Position numbers and translations under genes: made by a program. Below, one piece after another: positions 25,038 through 33,299 of a stretch of 64,000 bases of DNA; the stretch's first letter is position 1, and each line of letters starts with the position of its first letter. Under the pieces are notes generated by a model that saw nothing but the letters and a program-made list of their open reading frames with translations, had not been told where the DNA came from and did not search any database. This stretch comes from Crocinitomicaceae bacterium. GTDB lineage: Bacteria; Bacteroidota; Bacteroidia; Flavobacteriales_G; Salibacteraceae. The stretch covers positions 186,001-250,000 of the forward strand of contig PAVO01000005.1 in the NCBI GenBank assembly GCA_002713215.1. Direction: 5' to 3'.

Positions 25038-25049
25038 AACATTGAAATT

Positions 25050-25946
25050 ATGTGTACATCCTTTTTAATTAGTAAAACCAACAAGTTTGCGGTAACGGGA
25101 AGGTCTTTGGATTATGACCAGGATGATCACTACGAAACCAAACAATATGATACTGGGCACGTATTTACCTCTGTTCTTAATAATGGAGTACGGTGGACGG
25201 CTAAATATGGTGTGTTTACAATTGATTCGGTAGTTAGTAACTCGCCTTATCCGATTCCATTTGAAGGAATTAACTCTGCCGGAATTTCAATTAGTGGAAA
25301 TTTGGCGAATGCAAGCTATCCCACGAAAAACCCAGGGCCAACCATTTCCTCCGACGACATTGTAAATTGGGTTCTGTCTCAGGCAGGAAATATTGGTGAA
25401 GCTGCGACTTTATTGACCACAATAAACATTCAAAGCCAATGGCAATACCACTACATTGTATTCGATAATCAGGGTGGAAGTGTAGTGGTTGAATATGAAA
25501 ACCAAACCCCTATCTCTTATTTCAACGAGTCAAATGTATTGACTAACAATCCCAATTTGAAATATCAAATGGAGAATCAAAACAACTATGCAAATATCAA
25601 GAACTGGTTTCCTGATTCGATTCTGCCAGATTCCGGTGACCAGTTTCACGGACAGGGAATGTTTGGACTACCTGGCGATTGGATGTCGACATCCCGATTT
25701 ACGCGAATCAGCACCATGATCAAATATTCCGCCGATTACATTACCGGAAATTCGGATGCGGTTTACCTGGCCAAACGAGTAATAGATTCTGCCAGCCTTA
25801 TAAAAGGAATCGATCTGGGTCAAAGTTCAACGGGTAACCCGATATACACGCAAGTTCAAATTGTAAAAGACTTAATCAACAGTGTAGTCTACTGGCGTGT
25901 TTACGATTCCGAAAAATGGACTGTAAATCAAATAACCTGGAGTTAG
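25050..25946 (+). CDS. Choloylglycine hydrolase/penicillin V acylase-like Ntn-hydrolase
   Basis: 298 residues starting MCTSFLISKTNKFAVTGRSLD. Cys2, Arg18 and Asp21 sit where the bile-salt-hydrolase and penicillin-acylase family has its nucleophile (exposed after Met removal) and active-site residues. The conserved asparagine (LTNNPNLKYQ) and arginine (STSRFTRIS) are also present. The family cleaves linear amide bonds, including N-acyl homoserine lactones and N-acyl amino acids in some members. There is no signal peptide. It lies between the metallophosphoesterase and DUF4157 genes, with 15 bases to the latter, so the last two are probably cotranscribed. Confidence 0.88.
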   Translation: MCTSFLISKTNKFAVTGRSLDYDQDDHYETKQYDTGHVFTSVLNNGVRWTAKYGVFTIDSVVSNSPYPIPFEGINSAGISISGNLANASYPTKNPGPTISSDDIVNWVLSQAGNIGEAATLLTTINIQSQWQYHYIVFDNQGGSVVVEYENQTPISYFNESNVLTNNPNLKYQMENQNNYANIKNWFPDSILPDSGDQFHGQGMFGLPGDWMSTSRFTRISTMIKYSADYITGNSDAVYLAKRVIDSASLIKGIDLGQSSTGNPIYTQVQIVKDLINSVVYWRVYDSEKWTVNQITWS

Positions 25947-25961
25947 TTAAATAGTAGGTTT

Positions 25962-27773
25962 ATGTTGCTTCACACTCACAATGCTAAAGAAAATTTAAAA
26001 AGCCCTCCGGTTCGTTCTGCCGATAAAAAGCAAGGTAATAATGTTGTGACATACCAATTTGTTGACAATCGGGCAGAGGCAATAACACCACATAAGTTTC
26101 AAAAGATGTCCAACAACAATCAGCTTTCCAATAGAGTTAGCCAATTAAAAGCTTATGCAGAAAGTCCAAATATAAATTCACCAACAGCGATTCAAAAAAA
26201 GGAAAACCAAACCGGTTTGCCTGATCAATTAAAATCAGGAATTGAACAACTATCCGGTTATTCCATGAATGATGTTAAAGTACACTATAACTCAAGTAAA
26301 CCAGCTCAGTTACGTGCCCATGCGTTTGCACAGGGAACGGAGATACATTTGGGGATGGGACAAGAAAAACACTTGCCTCACGAAGCATGGCATGTTGTAC
26401 AGCAGAAGCAAGGGAGGGTAAAACCTACCCTGCAAATGAAGGGTAAAGTAGATATTAATGATGATCCGGGACTGGAAAAAGAAGCCGATGAGATGGGATC
26501 TAAGGCAGAACGAATTCAGGAATCAAATCTACAGAATACATACGTGGAAAAGCCATTTAGCAGTGCACTGACACAACTAAGACACTTGTCAATGGGGGTT
26601 TCGGGCTTAACTCACTTAGTGGTGTTGGATGAAGAACGTGATTCCATTTTTGAAGGAAAAGAAGGGCAGGAAGTTGAAGAAGGAGATCAGGTAACCATTG
26701 AAACCGAAGACGAGGTTTATTCCAGAAGAGGTCCTAATCAGGAGTTATTCCGTGAACACGATGAATTTGGCGCTCAATCGTACATCTGGAATAAAACGGA
26801 AGAGTTATTTAAAGGTGGATCACGTATTGGATTGCGAGGTAGGCAGTACATTCGTAAAGATGCACTAAAACCATTATCAAGAACTTCGGAATTGCCCTGG
26901 CACATGATACGAACCAGACCGGAATCCGGACCAGAGCCTGAACGTGTTCACCCGGATGATCAACGAACGAGAGGGAGTCATAAACTGATAAGGTTTGATA
27001 TTTGGCATAAAAATGCAGAGGCACCAGGAACTCCACCTGTAAGTGACTTTGGACATTTAACAGTTTTTGATTATGCAACGGGCGGTGCTTATGAAATTAG
27101 GGGTAAGTACACCCGGGATGGAATCATTGATATGCCAGCTTTTCCTTCCGCGGAACGTGACGAAACACTTGAGGGCGCACGTCCTTACCCATATCGAATA
27201 ATTGATAAGACACACTCAATACCTCCAGGTTCTGTTGAGCCAAGAACAAAAACATTACCTGGGATGTGGCAATCACAGGCGGTTAGAAATGATACGGAAG
27301 CTGATGGTACGAAAACGCCAAAATTTAACCGTGTAGACGCCCTGACTCTTATGTTAACGGAAGCTGAATACAGGTACATTATGAGTATGTTTCGCCAACG
27401 GCTTCAAGATAACATGTACAGTGTATATAAAGAAGCACAGTCAAGAATGATAGCAGGGCCGATAGAAGGTCATAAACTTGTTTCCAGATGCCTGTCGTTT
27501 CTTGAAGATCTTGCGGCACAAAGAAGTTACAGTACAACTGTAGGTGCAGCCTATAGCATATTACAATCTTTTATAACTGAACACATTTCGAAAAGAAGTA
27601 CCGCTTTGCTAGGGGAAACCATGGATTTAAGACGGGACGCACCTACCGGTCAATTAAGCGAGGAAACACCCTATAGTATCCGACCCGGCTCAACGGTGGC
27701 TTACGGAAAGGGGATTCCTTCAAGTGGAGTTCCCCGCCGACCCAGAGTTGATATGAGCGAATATCGTTTTTAG
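25962..27773 (+). CDS. DUF4157 (eCIS core domain) protein with unassigned C-terminal domain
   Basis: 603 residues, no signal peptide. Residues about 85-165 match the DUF4157/eCIS core domain: LPDQLKSGIEQLSGYSMNDV, VHYNSSKPAQLRAHAFAQG, and the metalloprotease-like HEAWHVVQQ (HEAWH at 140-144). In other genomes the domain marks toxins and cargo of extracellular contractile injection systems, and it may be self-cleaving. The 430-residue remainder is unfamiliar. It contains DFGHLTVFDY (His365) and, later, HKLVSRCLSFLEDLAA (Cys510), a His-then-Cys order like permuted papain-fold enzymes; this is my inference. No injection-system structural genes are in the window. Confidence 0.75.
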   Translation: MLLHTHNAKENLKSPPVRSADKKQGNNVVTYQFVDNRAEAITPHKFQKMSNNNQLSNRVSQLKAYAESPNINSPTAIQKKENQTGLPDQLKSGIEQLSGYSMNDVKVHYNSSKPAQLRAHAFAQGTEIHLGMGQEKHLPHEAWHVVQQKQGRVKPTLQMKGKVDINDDPGLEKEADEMGSKAERIQESNLQNTYVEKPFSSALTQLRHLSMGVSGLTHLVVLDEERDSIFEGKEGQEVEEGDQVTIETEDEVYSRRGPNQELFREHDEFGAQSYIWNKTEELFKGGSRIGLRGRQYIRKDALKPLSRTSELPWHMIRTRPESGPEPERVHPDDQRTRGSHKLIRFDIWHKNAEAPGTPPVSDFGHLTVFDYATGGAYEIRGKYTRDGIIDMPAFPSAERDETLEGARPYPYRIIDKTHSIPPGSVEPRTKTLPGMWQSQAVRNDTEADGTKTPKFNRVDALTLMLTEAEYRYIMSMFRQRLQDNMYSVYKEAQSRMIAGPIEGHKLVSRCLSFLEDLAAQRSYSTTVGAAYSILQSFITEHISKRSTALLGETMDLRRDAPTGQLSEETPYSIRPGSTVAYGKGIPSSGVPRRPRVDMSEYRF

Positions 27774-27798
27774 TTAGGTAAGGTGGATATTTTTGATA

Positions 27799-29022
27799 TT
27801 AGCTCATTTCACCCTTAAACCCATAACCGACGCCTTCAACAGCGGCTTTTACTTTTTCATGACTTGCGTTTCCTTCAATTTTAGCAACGCCAGCTTCCAG
27901 ATCGACTTCCAAGCTGGATATTCCTTCTACGGTATTAAGTGCTCGCTCAACATTAGCTTTGCAGTGGTTGCAAGTCATACCTTCTATTTTATAGGCTTTT
28001 TCCATAGTATTTAATTCAATTTTATGAGGGATTAGTTTTTTAATTTCTGCAAACGAGAGGGCAGCAATTAGGATAACTGCACTGGCCATTGAAAGCCAAT
28101 CCGGAATAAGGTGATGCTGATGACCTATGGCTGAAATGGATTCTACCAAGAACCAATGGGAGGGAAGCAGGTAATCGATCAGTACACCAAAACCGAAACT
28201 AAATACGACTATGGTACCTAAATAAACCAGGGTTATTTTCTTTCCCAGGCTATTCCATAGTACCGTTAGTGTGGCGGCATTGGTTGCAGGGCCGGCCATT
28301 AAAAAAACCAGGGCAGCGCCTGGACTTAACCCCTTCATAAGTAAAGCCGCTGCAATGGGAACAGAACCTGTTGCACAGACATAGAGGGGAACGCTTACCA
28401 CCAAAATGATCAGCATGTTCATTAAGGGGTAGGATAGGTATTGACTAAACAATTCTTCAGGAACAAAAAGGGATATAAGCGCAGCTAGTATAATTCCAAC
28501 GATTAAGGCTCTGGATATATCCTGCAAGAAGTCGATAAAGGCATACTTAAAGATTTTATCAAATAAAGATCCTCCGGTACTTAATTCTTCTTCATTGACC
28601 TGATTCGATTCTACATTATTTTCAGTTGGGGTTAGCATACCTGCGGCAATACCGGTAACAAAAGCCACAATAGGCCTAAAAATAGCCCAGGGAAGACTAA
28701 GCATACTGTAGCTTACCAGAATGGAATCTACACCGGTTTGTGGCGTCGATACCAGAAAAGATACGGTAGAACCATTGGACGCACCTTGCTTTTTAAAGGC
28801 AATTCCGGTTGGAATAACCCCACAGGAACAGAGTGGAAGAGGCACACCCAACAACGCGGCCTTAAATACGGAAGTAAAGTTGTTTTTACCCAAGTGCCTG
28901 GTAATGAAATTCCGGGATACAAAGGCATTGAGTAAGCCAGCAATGAGGAGCCCCAATAGTAGATAAGGTGCTAGCTCCAGTAGAATAACCCAAAAGGTTT
29001 CCAAAAACTCCATGAATATCAT
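27799..29022 (-). CDS. SO_0444/YraQ-family metal efflux permease with C-terminal HMA domain
   Basis: 407 residues. About 10 hydrophobic segments include the Cys-Ser-Cys site GVPLPLCSCGVIPTG and a second repeat CATGSVPIAAALLMKG ... MAGPATNAATLT. The last 68 residues form a separate heavy-metal-associated domain with GMTCNHCKANVERAL. The SO_0444 group is annotated as Cu/Zn efflux permeases; the HMA domain would hand Cu(I) or Zn(II) to the membrane part. The HMA begins MEKAYKIEG, so it could also be translated alone. Start is 29022 or the ATG at 29013. No metal regulator is adjacent. Confidence 0.85.
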   Translation of the reverse strand: MIFMEFLETFWVILLELAPYLLLGLLIAGLLNAFVSRNFITRHLGKNNFTSVFKAALLGVPLPLCSCGVIPTGIAFKKQGASNGSTVSFLVSTPQTGVDSILVSYSMLSLPWAIFRPIVAFVTGIAAGMLTPTENNVESNQVNEEELSTGGSLFDKIFKYAFIDFLQDISRALIVGIILAALISLFVPEELFSQYLSYPLMNMLIILVVSVPLYVCATGSVPIAAALLMKGLSPGAALVFLMAGPATNAATLTVLWNSLGKKITLVYLGTIVVFSFGFGVLIDYLLPSHWFLVESISAIGHQHHLIPDWLSMASAVILIAALSFAEIKKLIPHKIELNTMEKAYKIEGMTCNHCKANVERALNTVEGISSLEVDLEAGVAKIEGNASHEKVKAAVEGVGYGFKGEMS

Positions 29023-29082
29023 CGCTGCAAAATTACACGGAATCTTGCTCTATAGTCGTCCAACATCAAAAATCCAATATCG

Positions 29083-30330
29083 TTAAAAAGTAGAACCCTC
29101 AGGAAGAATAACTCCTTTATACTGTTCCCAAATCGGATGATCCGGGTTTGATTCCCCTTGCTCATATATGGCCTTGCCGCGTTGAATGATAATTCCCTCC
29201 GTACAGGGGTTGATAACCGACACCTGATGATCTAAGACAATCATAACCGCTTCCGTTTCGAAAACGATGGGAATGTTGTCTTTAAACCACTTGATCTTTT
29301 CCATGGATACGTCGGCTCTGAGAATGGTTATGTCACCAATATAACCGTCAGCTGTAGGTTGAGTGGTTGCTTTTACTCGAAACCTTAAATCGTCCATACC
29401 ATAACCAAAGAGAAAAAGGGCTGCTTTTACCTTTGCTGGAATTGTGCTGTATTGATAGGTATACGATTCAAAAGCCAGATTATTCTCTTCCAGGTATAAA
29501 CTTCCATGTTCACGATCTCGTTCTTCTTTTCTTTTATCCCCATAGCTAATATTCAAAAGCTTGCGATCGTCATAAGGAATTACATTTTTAAACCGAAAGT
29601 GAAAACCTCCAAAGACACGAGTAGAGTCATACTTGTACCAACGACGAACCAGGCCGGAGTCTAACAGCAGGTAGGGTCCATTTTGACTGGATGCCTGTGC
29701 AGCTAATGAAATAATGGTAGAGTCAATTTCATCCTGTTTTTTCTTCCTCCTCTTTATCGGAATTGTTTTTACCGCTTCATCTTCTTCGTTGATGTGTCGC
29801 ATGGCAATAAGCTGTAGCCTGGAACTATCATCCTGTGCTCCGGTGATCGGTAGGTTGTACGCATTCATTATGGCTTCGGTATAATTCAGGTATTTACCAT
29901 TGAGCTTGACGACTTCCCGAAAGTAGACCCGCGTATTGTAAGGAGTATTTATGTAATTGTCTGGAATTCGGCGAATCGCTTCTTTTATGTATTCCTCCGG
30001 TGGTTGAGGAGAAACAACAACTTCCTCCAATGTATAAGCCGATGGGCTAACTTTAACCCGAATCGAATCCTTAATACTTGCAATGGCAATCGATCGGTGT
30101 TTGTAACTCAGGAGTGAAAACCGTAAACTATCCTTATCTTTTGCTGTGCTTGCATCTATACTGAACCTCCCATCGAGGTTAGTTAATGTACCGATGGTGC
30201 TTTGGCTGATTCCAATATTGACATAGGGTAGTGGTTCCAGTGTAACCGAATCGACAACCTGGCCCGTAATGACCTGGGCGAATGCTACTTGGTTAACTAA
30301 AAAAAAGAATACTGCAAAAAGCTTTTTCAA
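29083..30330 (-). CDS. CarboxypepD-reg-like secreted protein
   Basis: About 416 residues. I chose the TTG at 30330 because it yields a normal signal peptide, MKKLFAVFFFLVNQVAFAQ; the longer frame starts with another TTG at 30354. Residues 20-100 are a carboxypeptidase-regulatory-like beta-sandwich (ITGQVVDSVTLEPLPYVNIG ... LTNLDGRFSI), as found at the N-terminus of TonB-dependent receptors and of cell-surface proteins in Bacteroidota. The rest (PPEEYIKEAIRRIPDNY onward) resembles DUF5686-type or related surface proteins but lacks a clear barrel. It is probably periplasmic or outer-membrane associated. Confidence 0.75.
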   Translation of the reverse strand: MKKLFAVFFFLVNQVAFAQVITGQVVDSVTLEPLPYVNIGISQSTIGTLTNLDGRFSIDASTAKDKDSLRFSLLSYKHRSIAIASIKDSIRVKVSPSAYTLEEVVVSPQPPEEYIKEAIRRIPDNYINTPYNTRVYFREVVKLNGKYLNYTEAIMNAYNLPITGAQDDSSRLQLIAMRHINEEDEAVKTIPIKRRKKKQDEIDSTIISLAAQASSQNGPYLLLDSGLVRRWYKYDSTRVFGGFHFRFKNVIPYDDRKLLNISYGDKRKEERDREHGSLYLEENNLAFESYTYQYSTIPAKVKAALFLFGYGMDDLRFRVKATTQPTADGYIGDITILRADVSMEKIKWFKDNIPIVFETEAVMIVLDHQVSVINPCTEGIIIQRGKAIYEQGESNPDHPIWEQYKGVILPEGSTF

Positions 30331-30383
30331 GGCAATCTCTGGTGGTGACAACAAATCCGTTTAGTGGTGTAAATTTAGGCAAT

Positions 30384-30408
30384 AAAAAAAGCGCCATCAG
30401 GCGCTTTT
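30384..30408 (-). terminator. Intrinsic terminator of clpC
   Basis: Read on the minus strand, AAAAGCGCC pairs with GGCGCTTTT around a 4-base loop (30387-30408), followed by a run of T (A residues at 30384-30390 on the plus strand). It lies 22 bases after the clpC stop. Confidence 0.85.
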
Positions 30409-30429
30409 AATTGTTCCAGTTGAAAAAAG

Positions 30430-33042
30430 CTAATCTTTCTTTTCGCTCTTGTCATTTTCAGGTTTGGTTTCTTTCTTTTTGGCAACTGTTTTGGTTGTTA
30501 CCTTGCCTTTTTTGACTTTTACAGCGATTTCTTCTTTCTTTTTATCGTAGTTAACCACCAGGGTATCTCCCTCATTCATGTTTGAATTTATGATCTCCTC
30601 AGCCATAGGGTCTTCCAGGTATTTCTGAATTGCCCGGGTTAGTGGTCTGGCACCGTATTGCCTGTCGTAACCTCGCTCTGCGATGTATTCTTTAGCATCA
30701 TTGGTGAGTTGGATGCTATATCCCATCTTTTCGACACGATCATACAAATGTTTCAATTCAATGTCAATGATCTTAAAGATATCTTCCTTAGTCAGTGAAT
30801 TAAACAGTACCACATCGTCAATTCGATTTAAGAACTCAGGGGCAAAGGCCTTCTTCAATGCGCTTTGAATCACACCTTTCTCATGTTCACTTGCACCTTC
30901 TCTTTTAGCAGAAGTAGTAAAACCAACACCTTGTCCGAAGTCTTTCAACTGGCGAGAACCAATGTTCGAAGTCATAATGATAATGGTGTTTCTAAAATCA
31001 ATCTTTCTACCCAAAGAATCTGTAACCAATCCATCGTCTAATATTTGGAGAAGGAGGTTGAATACATCGGGGTGAGCTTTTTCGATTTCATCCAACAACA
31101 CAACAGAGTAGGGGCGCCTTCTTACCTTTTCTGTAAGCTGTCCACCTTCTTCATAACCCACATATCCCGGAGGAGCTCCAACCAACCTCGAGATTGCAAA
31201 TTTTTCCATGTATTCGCTCATATCAATCCGAATAAGGTTTTCTCCTTTATCGAATAGAAACAGAGCCAGTTCTTTAGCCAATTGTGTTTTACCAACACCA
31301 GTAGGTCCTAAGAATATAAATGAGCCAATGGGTTTGTTCGGATCCTTTAGTCCGGCACGGTTTCGTTGAATCGCCCTGGTAACCTTATGAATAGCTTCTT
31401 CCTGGCCAATTACACTTCCCTGTAACTGTTCATCCATAGTAGAAAGCCTATTGCTCTCTTTTTGTGCAATTCTTCTTACCGGCACGCCAGTCATCATGGC
31501 CACTACCTCAGCTACATTGTCCTCGGTTACCTGTTCACGTTGATTCTTGGAATCGTCTTCCCATTTTCTCTTAGCTGCTTCAAGCTTTTCCTGAAGTTGT
31601 CGTTCAACATCACGAAGTTCAGCAGCCTCCTCGTATTTCTGAGATCGAACTACCGCGTTTTTCTTGTCCTTGGCTTTCTCAACTTCTTCTTCCAGTGCCA
31701 GTACATCTTTAGGTACCTTAATGTTGGTAATGTGAACCCGCGATCCGGCCTCATCCATTGCATCCAAAGCCTTGTCCGGAAGGTAGCGATCACTTAAGTA
31801 GCGTTCGGTAAGTGCAACGCATGCTTTTATGGCATCGTCAGTAAATTTTACATTGTGATGATCTTCGTAACGTCCTTTTACGTTATGCAAAATCTCAATG
31901 GTCTCTTCAACAGAAGTAGGCTCTACCAATACCTTTTGGAACCTTCTCTCCAGGGCACCATCTTTTTCAATGTTGGTTCGGTACTCATCCAGCGTAGTAG
32001 CGCCAATACATTGAATTTCTCCACGTGCAAGGGCAGGTTTAAACATGTTTGAGGCATCCAGCGAACCGCTTGCGCCACCTGCTCCAACTATGGTATGAAT
32101 TTCATCGATAAATAGAATTACGTCCTGCGACTTTTCCAATTCGTTCATTACCGCTTTCATTCGCTCTTCGAATTGTCCTCGGTACTTTGTTCCTGCAACC
32201 AGGGAAGCTAGGTCAAGTGTAACCACTCGTTTATCAAACAATACACGTGATACCTTGCGCTGAACAATTCTCAAAGCCAGCCCTTCGGCAATGGCCGATT
32301 TACCAACGCCTGGTTCTCCAATGAGAATAGGGTTGTTTTTCTTACGCCTGCTCAAAATTTGAGAAACACGTTCTATTTCCTTTTCCCGGCCAACTATGGG
32401 GTCAAGCTTATCTTCCTCTGCAAAACGCGTTAAATCGCGCCCAAAATTGTCCAGAACAGGTGTTTTCGACTTGGTATTGCCAGAACGGGAAGCTCCGGTT
32501 CCTCCGGACCCGCTACCACTACCACCACGATACCCTTCACCTTTATCATCATCGTCTGCAGTACTCCCTGGGAAGTCTGCCTTCAAATCTCCACTTTTTT
32601 CAGATAACATCATTTCTAATTCTTCTCGAACTACATCATAAGTAACATTGAATTCCAACAAGGACTGACTGGCTATATTATTCTCATCCTTTAAAATAGA
32701 CAGCAACAGGTGCTCTGTACCAATTATGGTGCTTTTAAAAGTCTTGGCTACTAGGTAGGTCACTTTGAGTGCTTTTTCCGCCTGTTTCACCAGGGGAATG
32801 TTTCCGTTGTTAATGGGTTTAGATTTATTGGATAAGGGATGAATGCTATCTTCAATAGACTTTCTTAAATCAGAAAGTTCCAGATTCAAATTTTGTAAAA
32901 TTCGAATTGCAACGCCTTCACCTTCTCTAATAAGTCCCAAGATAAAGTGTTCAGTCCCTATGTAATCGTGTCCAAGTCGAAGGGCTTCCTCTCGACTAAA
33001 CGCAATTACGTCCTTCACTCTGGGCGAAAAATTAGTATCCAT
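30430..33042 (-). CDS. clpC: ATP-dependent Clp protease ATP-binding subunit ClpC
   Basis: 870 residues from the ATG at 33042 (MDTNFSPRVKDVIAFSREEA). Two Clp N-repeats occupy about 1-150, followed by a Gly/Ser linker near 170-190. The first AAA+ domain has Walker A GEPGVGKSA near 242-250 and Walker B VILFIDEIHT. A UVR-like coiled middle region holds YEEAAELRDVERQLQEKLE. The second AAA+ domain has GPTGVGKTQLAKEL, VVLLDEIEKAHPDV and a C-terminal D2-small domain. ClpC unfolds proteins for ClpP. The tail is lysine-rich. A strong promoter and a large dyad precede the gene; it is divergent from gyrA. Confidence 0.95.
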   Translation of the reverse strand: MDTNFSPRVKDVIAFSREEALRLGHDYIGTEHFILGLIREGEGVAIRILQNLNLELSDLRKSIEDSIHPLSNKSKPINNGNIPLVKQAEKALKVTYLVAKTFKSTIIGTEHLLLSILKDENNIASQSLLEFNVTYDVVREELEMMLSEKSGDLKADFPGSTADDDDKGEGYRGGSGSGSGGTGASRSGNTKSKTPVLDNFGRDLTRFAEEDKLDPIVGREKEIERVSQILSRRKKNNPILIGEPGVGKSAIAEGLALRIVQRKVSRVLFDKRVVTLDLASLVAGTKYRGQFEERMKAVMNELEKSQDVILFIDEIHTIVGAGGASGSLDASNMFKPALARGEIQCIGATTLDEYRTNIEKDGALERRFQKVLVEPTSVEETIEILHNVKGRYEDHHNVKFTDDAIKACVALTERYLSDRYLPDKALDAMDEAGSRVHITNIKVPKDVLALEEEVEKAKDKKNAVVRSQKYEEAAELRDVERQLQEKLEAAKRKWEDDSKNQREQVTEDNVAEVVAMMTGVPVRRIAQKESNRLSTMDEQLQGSVIGQEEAIHKVTRAIQRNRAGLKDPNKPIGSFIFLGPTGVGKTQLAKELALFLFDKGENLIRIDMSEYMEKFAISRLVGAPPGYVGYEEGGQLTEKVRRRPYSVVLLDEIEKAHPDVFNLLLQILDDGLVTDSLGRKIDFRNTIIIMTSNIGSRQLKDFGQGVGFTTSAKREGASEHEKGVIQSALKKAFAPEFLNRIDDVVLFNSLTKEDIFKIIDIELKHLYDRVEKMGYSIQLTNDAKEYIAERGYDRQYGARPLTRAIQKYLEDPMAEEIINSNMNEGDTLVVNYDKKKEEIAVKVKKGKVTTKTVAKKKETKPENDKSEKKD

Positions 33043-33060
33043 AATCTCTAAAGTATTAAG

Positions 33061-33093
33061 CCTGTCCAAGTTAGAAAATCTAATTTGGACAGG
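33061..33093. promoter_or_regulatory. 15-bp dyad at the clpC transcription start
   Basis: The arms 33061-33075 and 33079-33093 are complementary at 14 of 15 pairs (outer half CCTGTCCAA / TTGGACAGG, inner TTAGA / TCTAA, one G-T pair between). The dyad begins right after the -7 element and ends 18 bases before the ATG. It is an operator or a 5'-leader hairpin. It does not match CIRCE or the CtsR box. Confidence 0.7.
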
Positions 33094-33124
33094 GAAAATT
33101 AGGCATTAATTCATGTCCTCCAAA
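33094..33124 (-). promoter_or_regulatory. clpC promoter (TTTG-N19-TAATTTTC)
   Basis: On the minus strand TTTG (33121-33124), a 19-base spacer and TAATTTTC (33094-33101) match the Bacteroidota consensus with one mismatch at the last base. The predicted start is near 33087, inside the dyad at 33061-33093. Confidence 0.7.
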
Positions 33125-33254
33125 AATACTGGGGGACAGTTTAACAAGTATTGTTAATAAGTCCCTTTTTTTACACCCATTTTTGTTAATAAAAGCGCTC
33201 TAAAATGCCTGTAATCTCTCGGTTAAGAGCGTACTTTCGGAATCTAAATTTTAT

Positions 33255-33271
33255 AAGGGGAAATTCCCCTT
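33255..33271. promoter_or_regulatory. Palindrome in the gyrA leader
   Basis: AAGGGGAA-A-TTCCCCTT is a perfect 8-bp dyad with a single central base, 28 bases before the gyrA ATG and just downstream of a TACTTTCG (33232-33239) that may be its -7 element. It could be an operator or a feedback-related leader structure. Confidence 0.5.
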
Positions 33272-33299
33272 TATTGTTTTTTAAAACGCTATAAATCAA

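Noticed and set aside
33061-33093. CIRCE or CtsR box before clpC
   Set aside because: The dyad does not contain TTAGCACTC/GAGTGCTAA nor the GGTCAAA tandem of CtsR.
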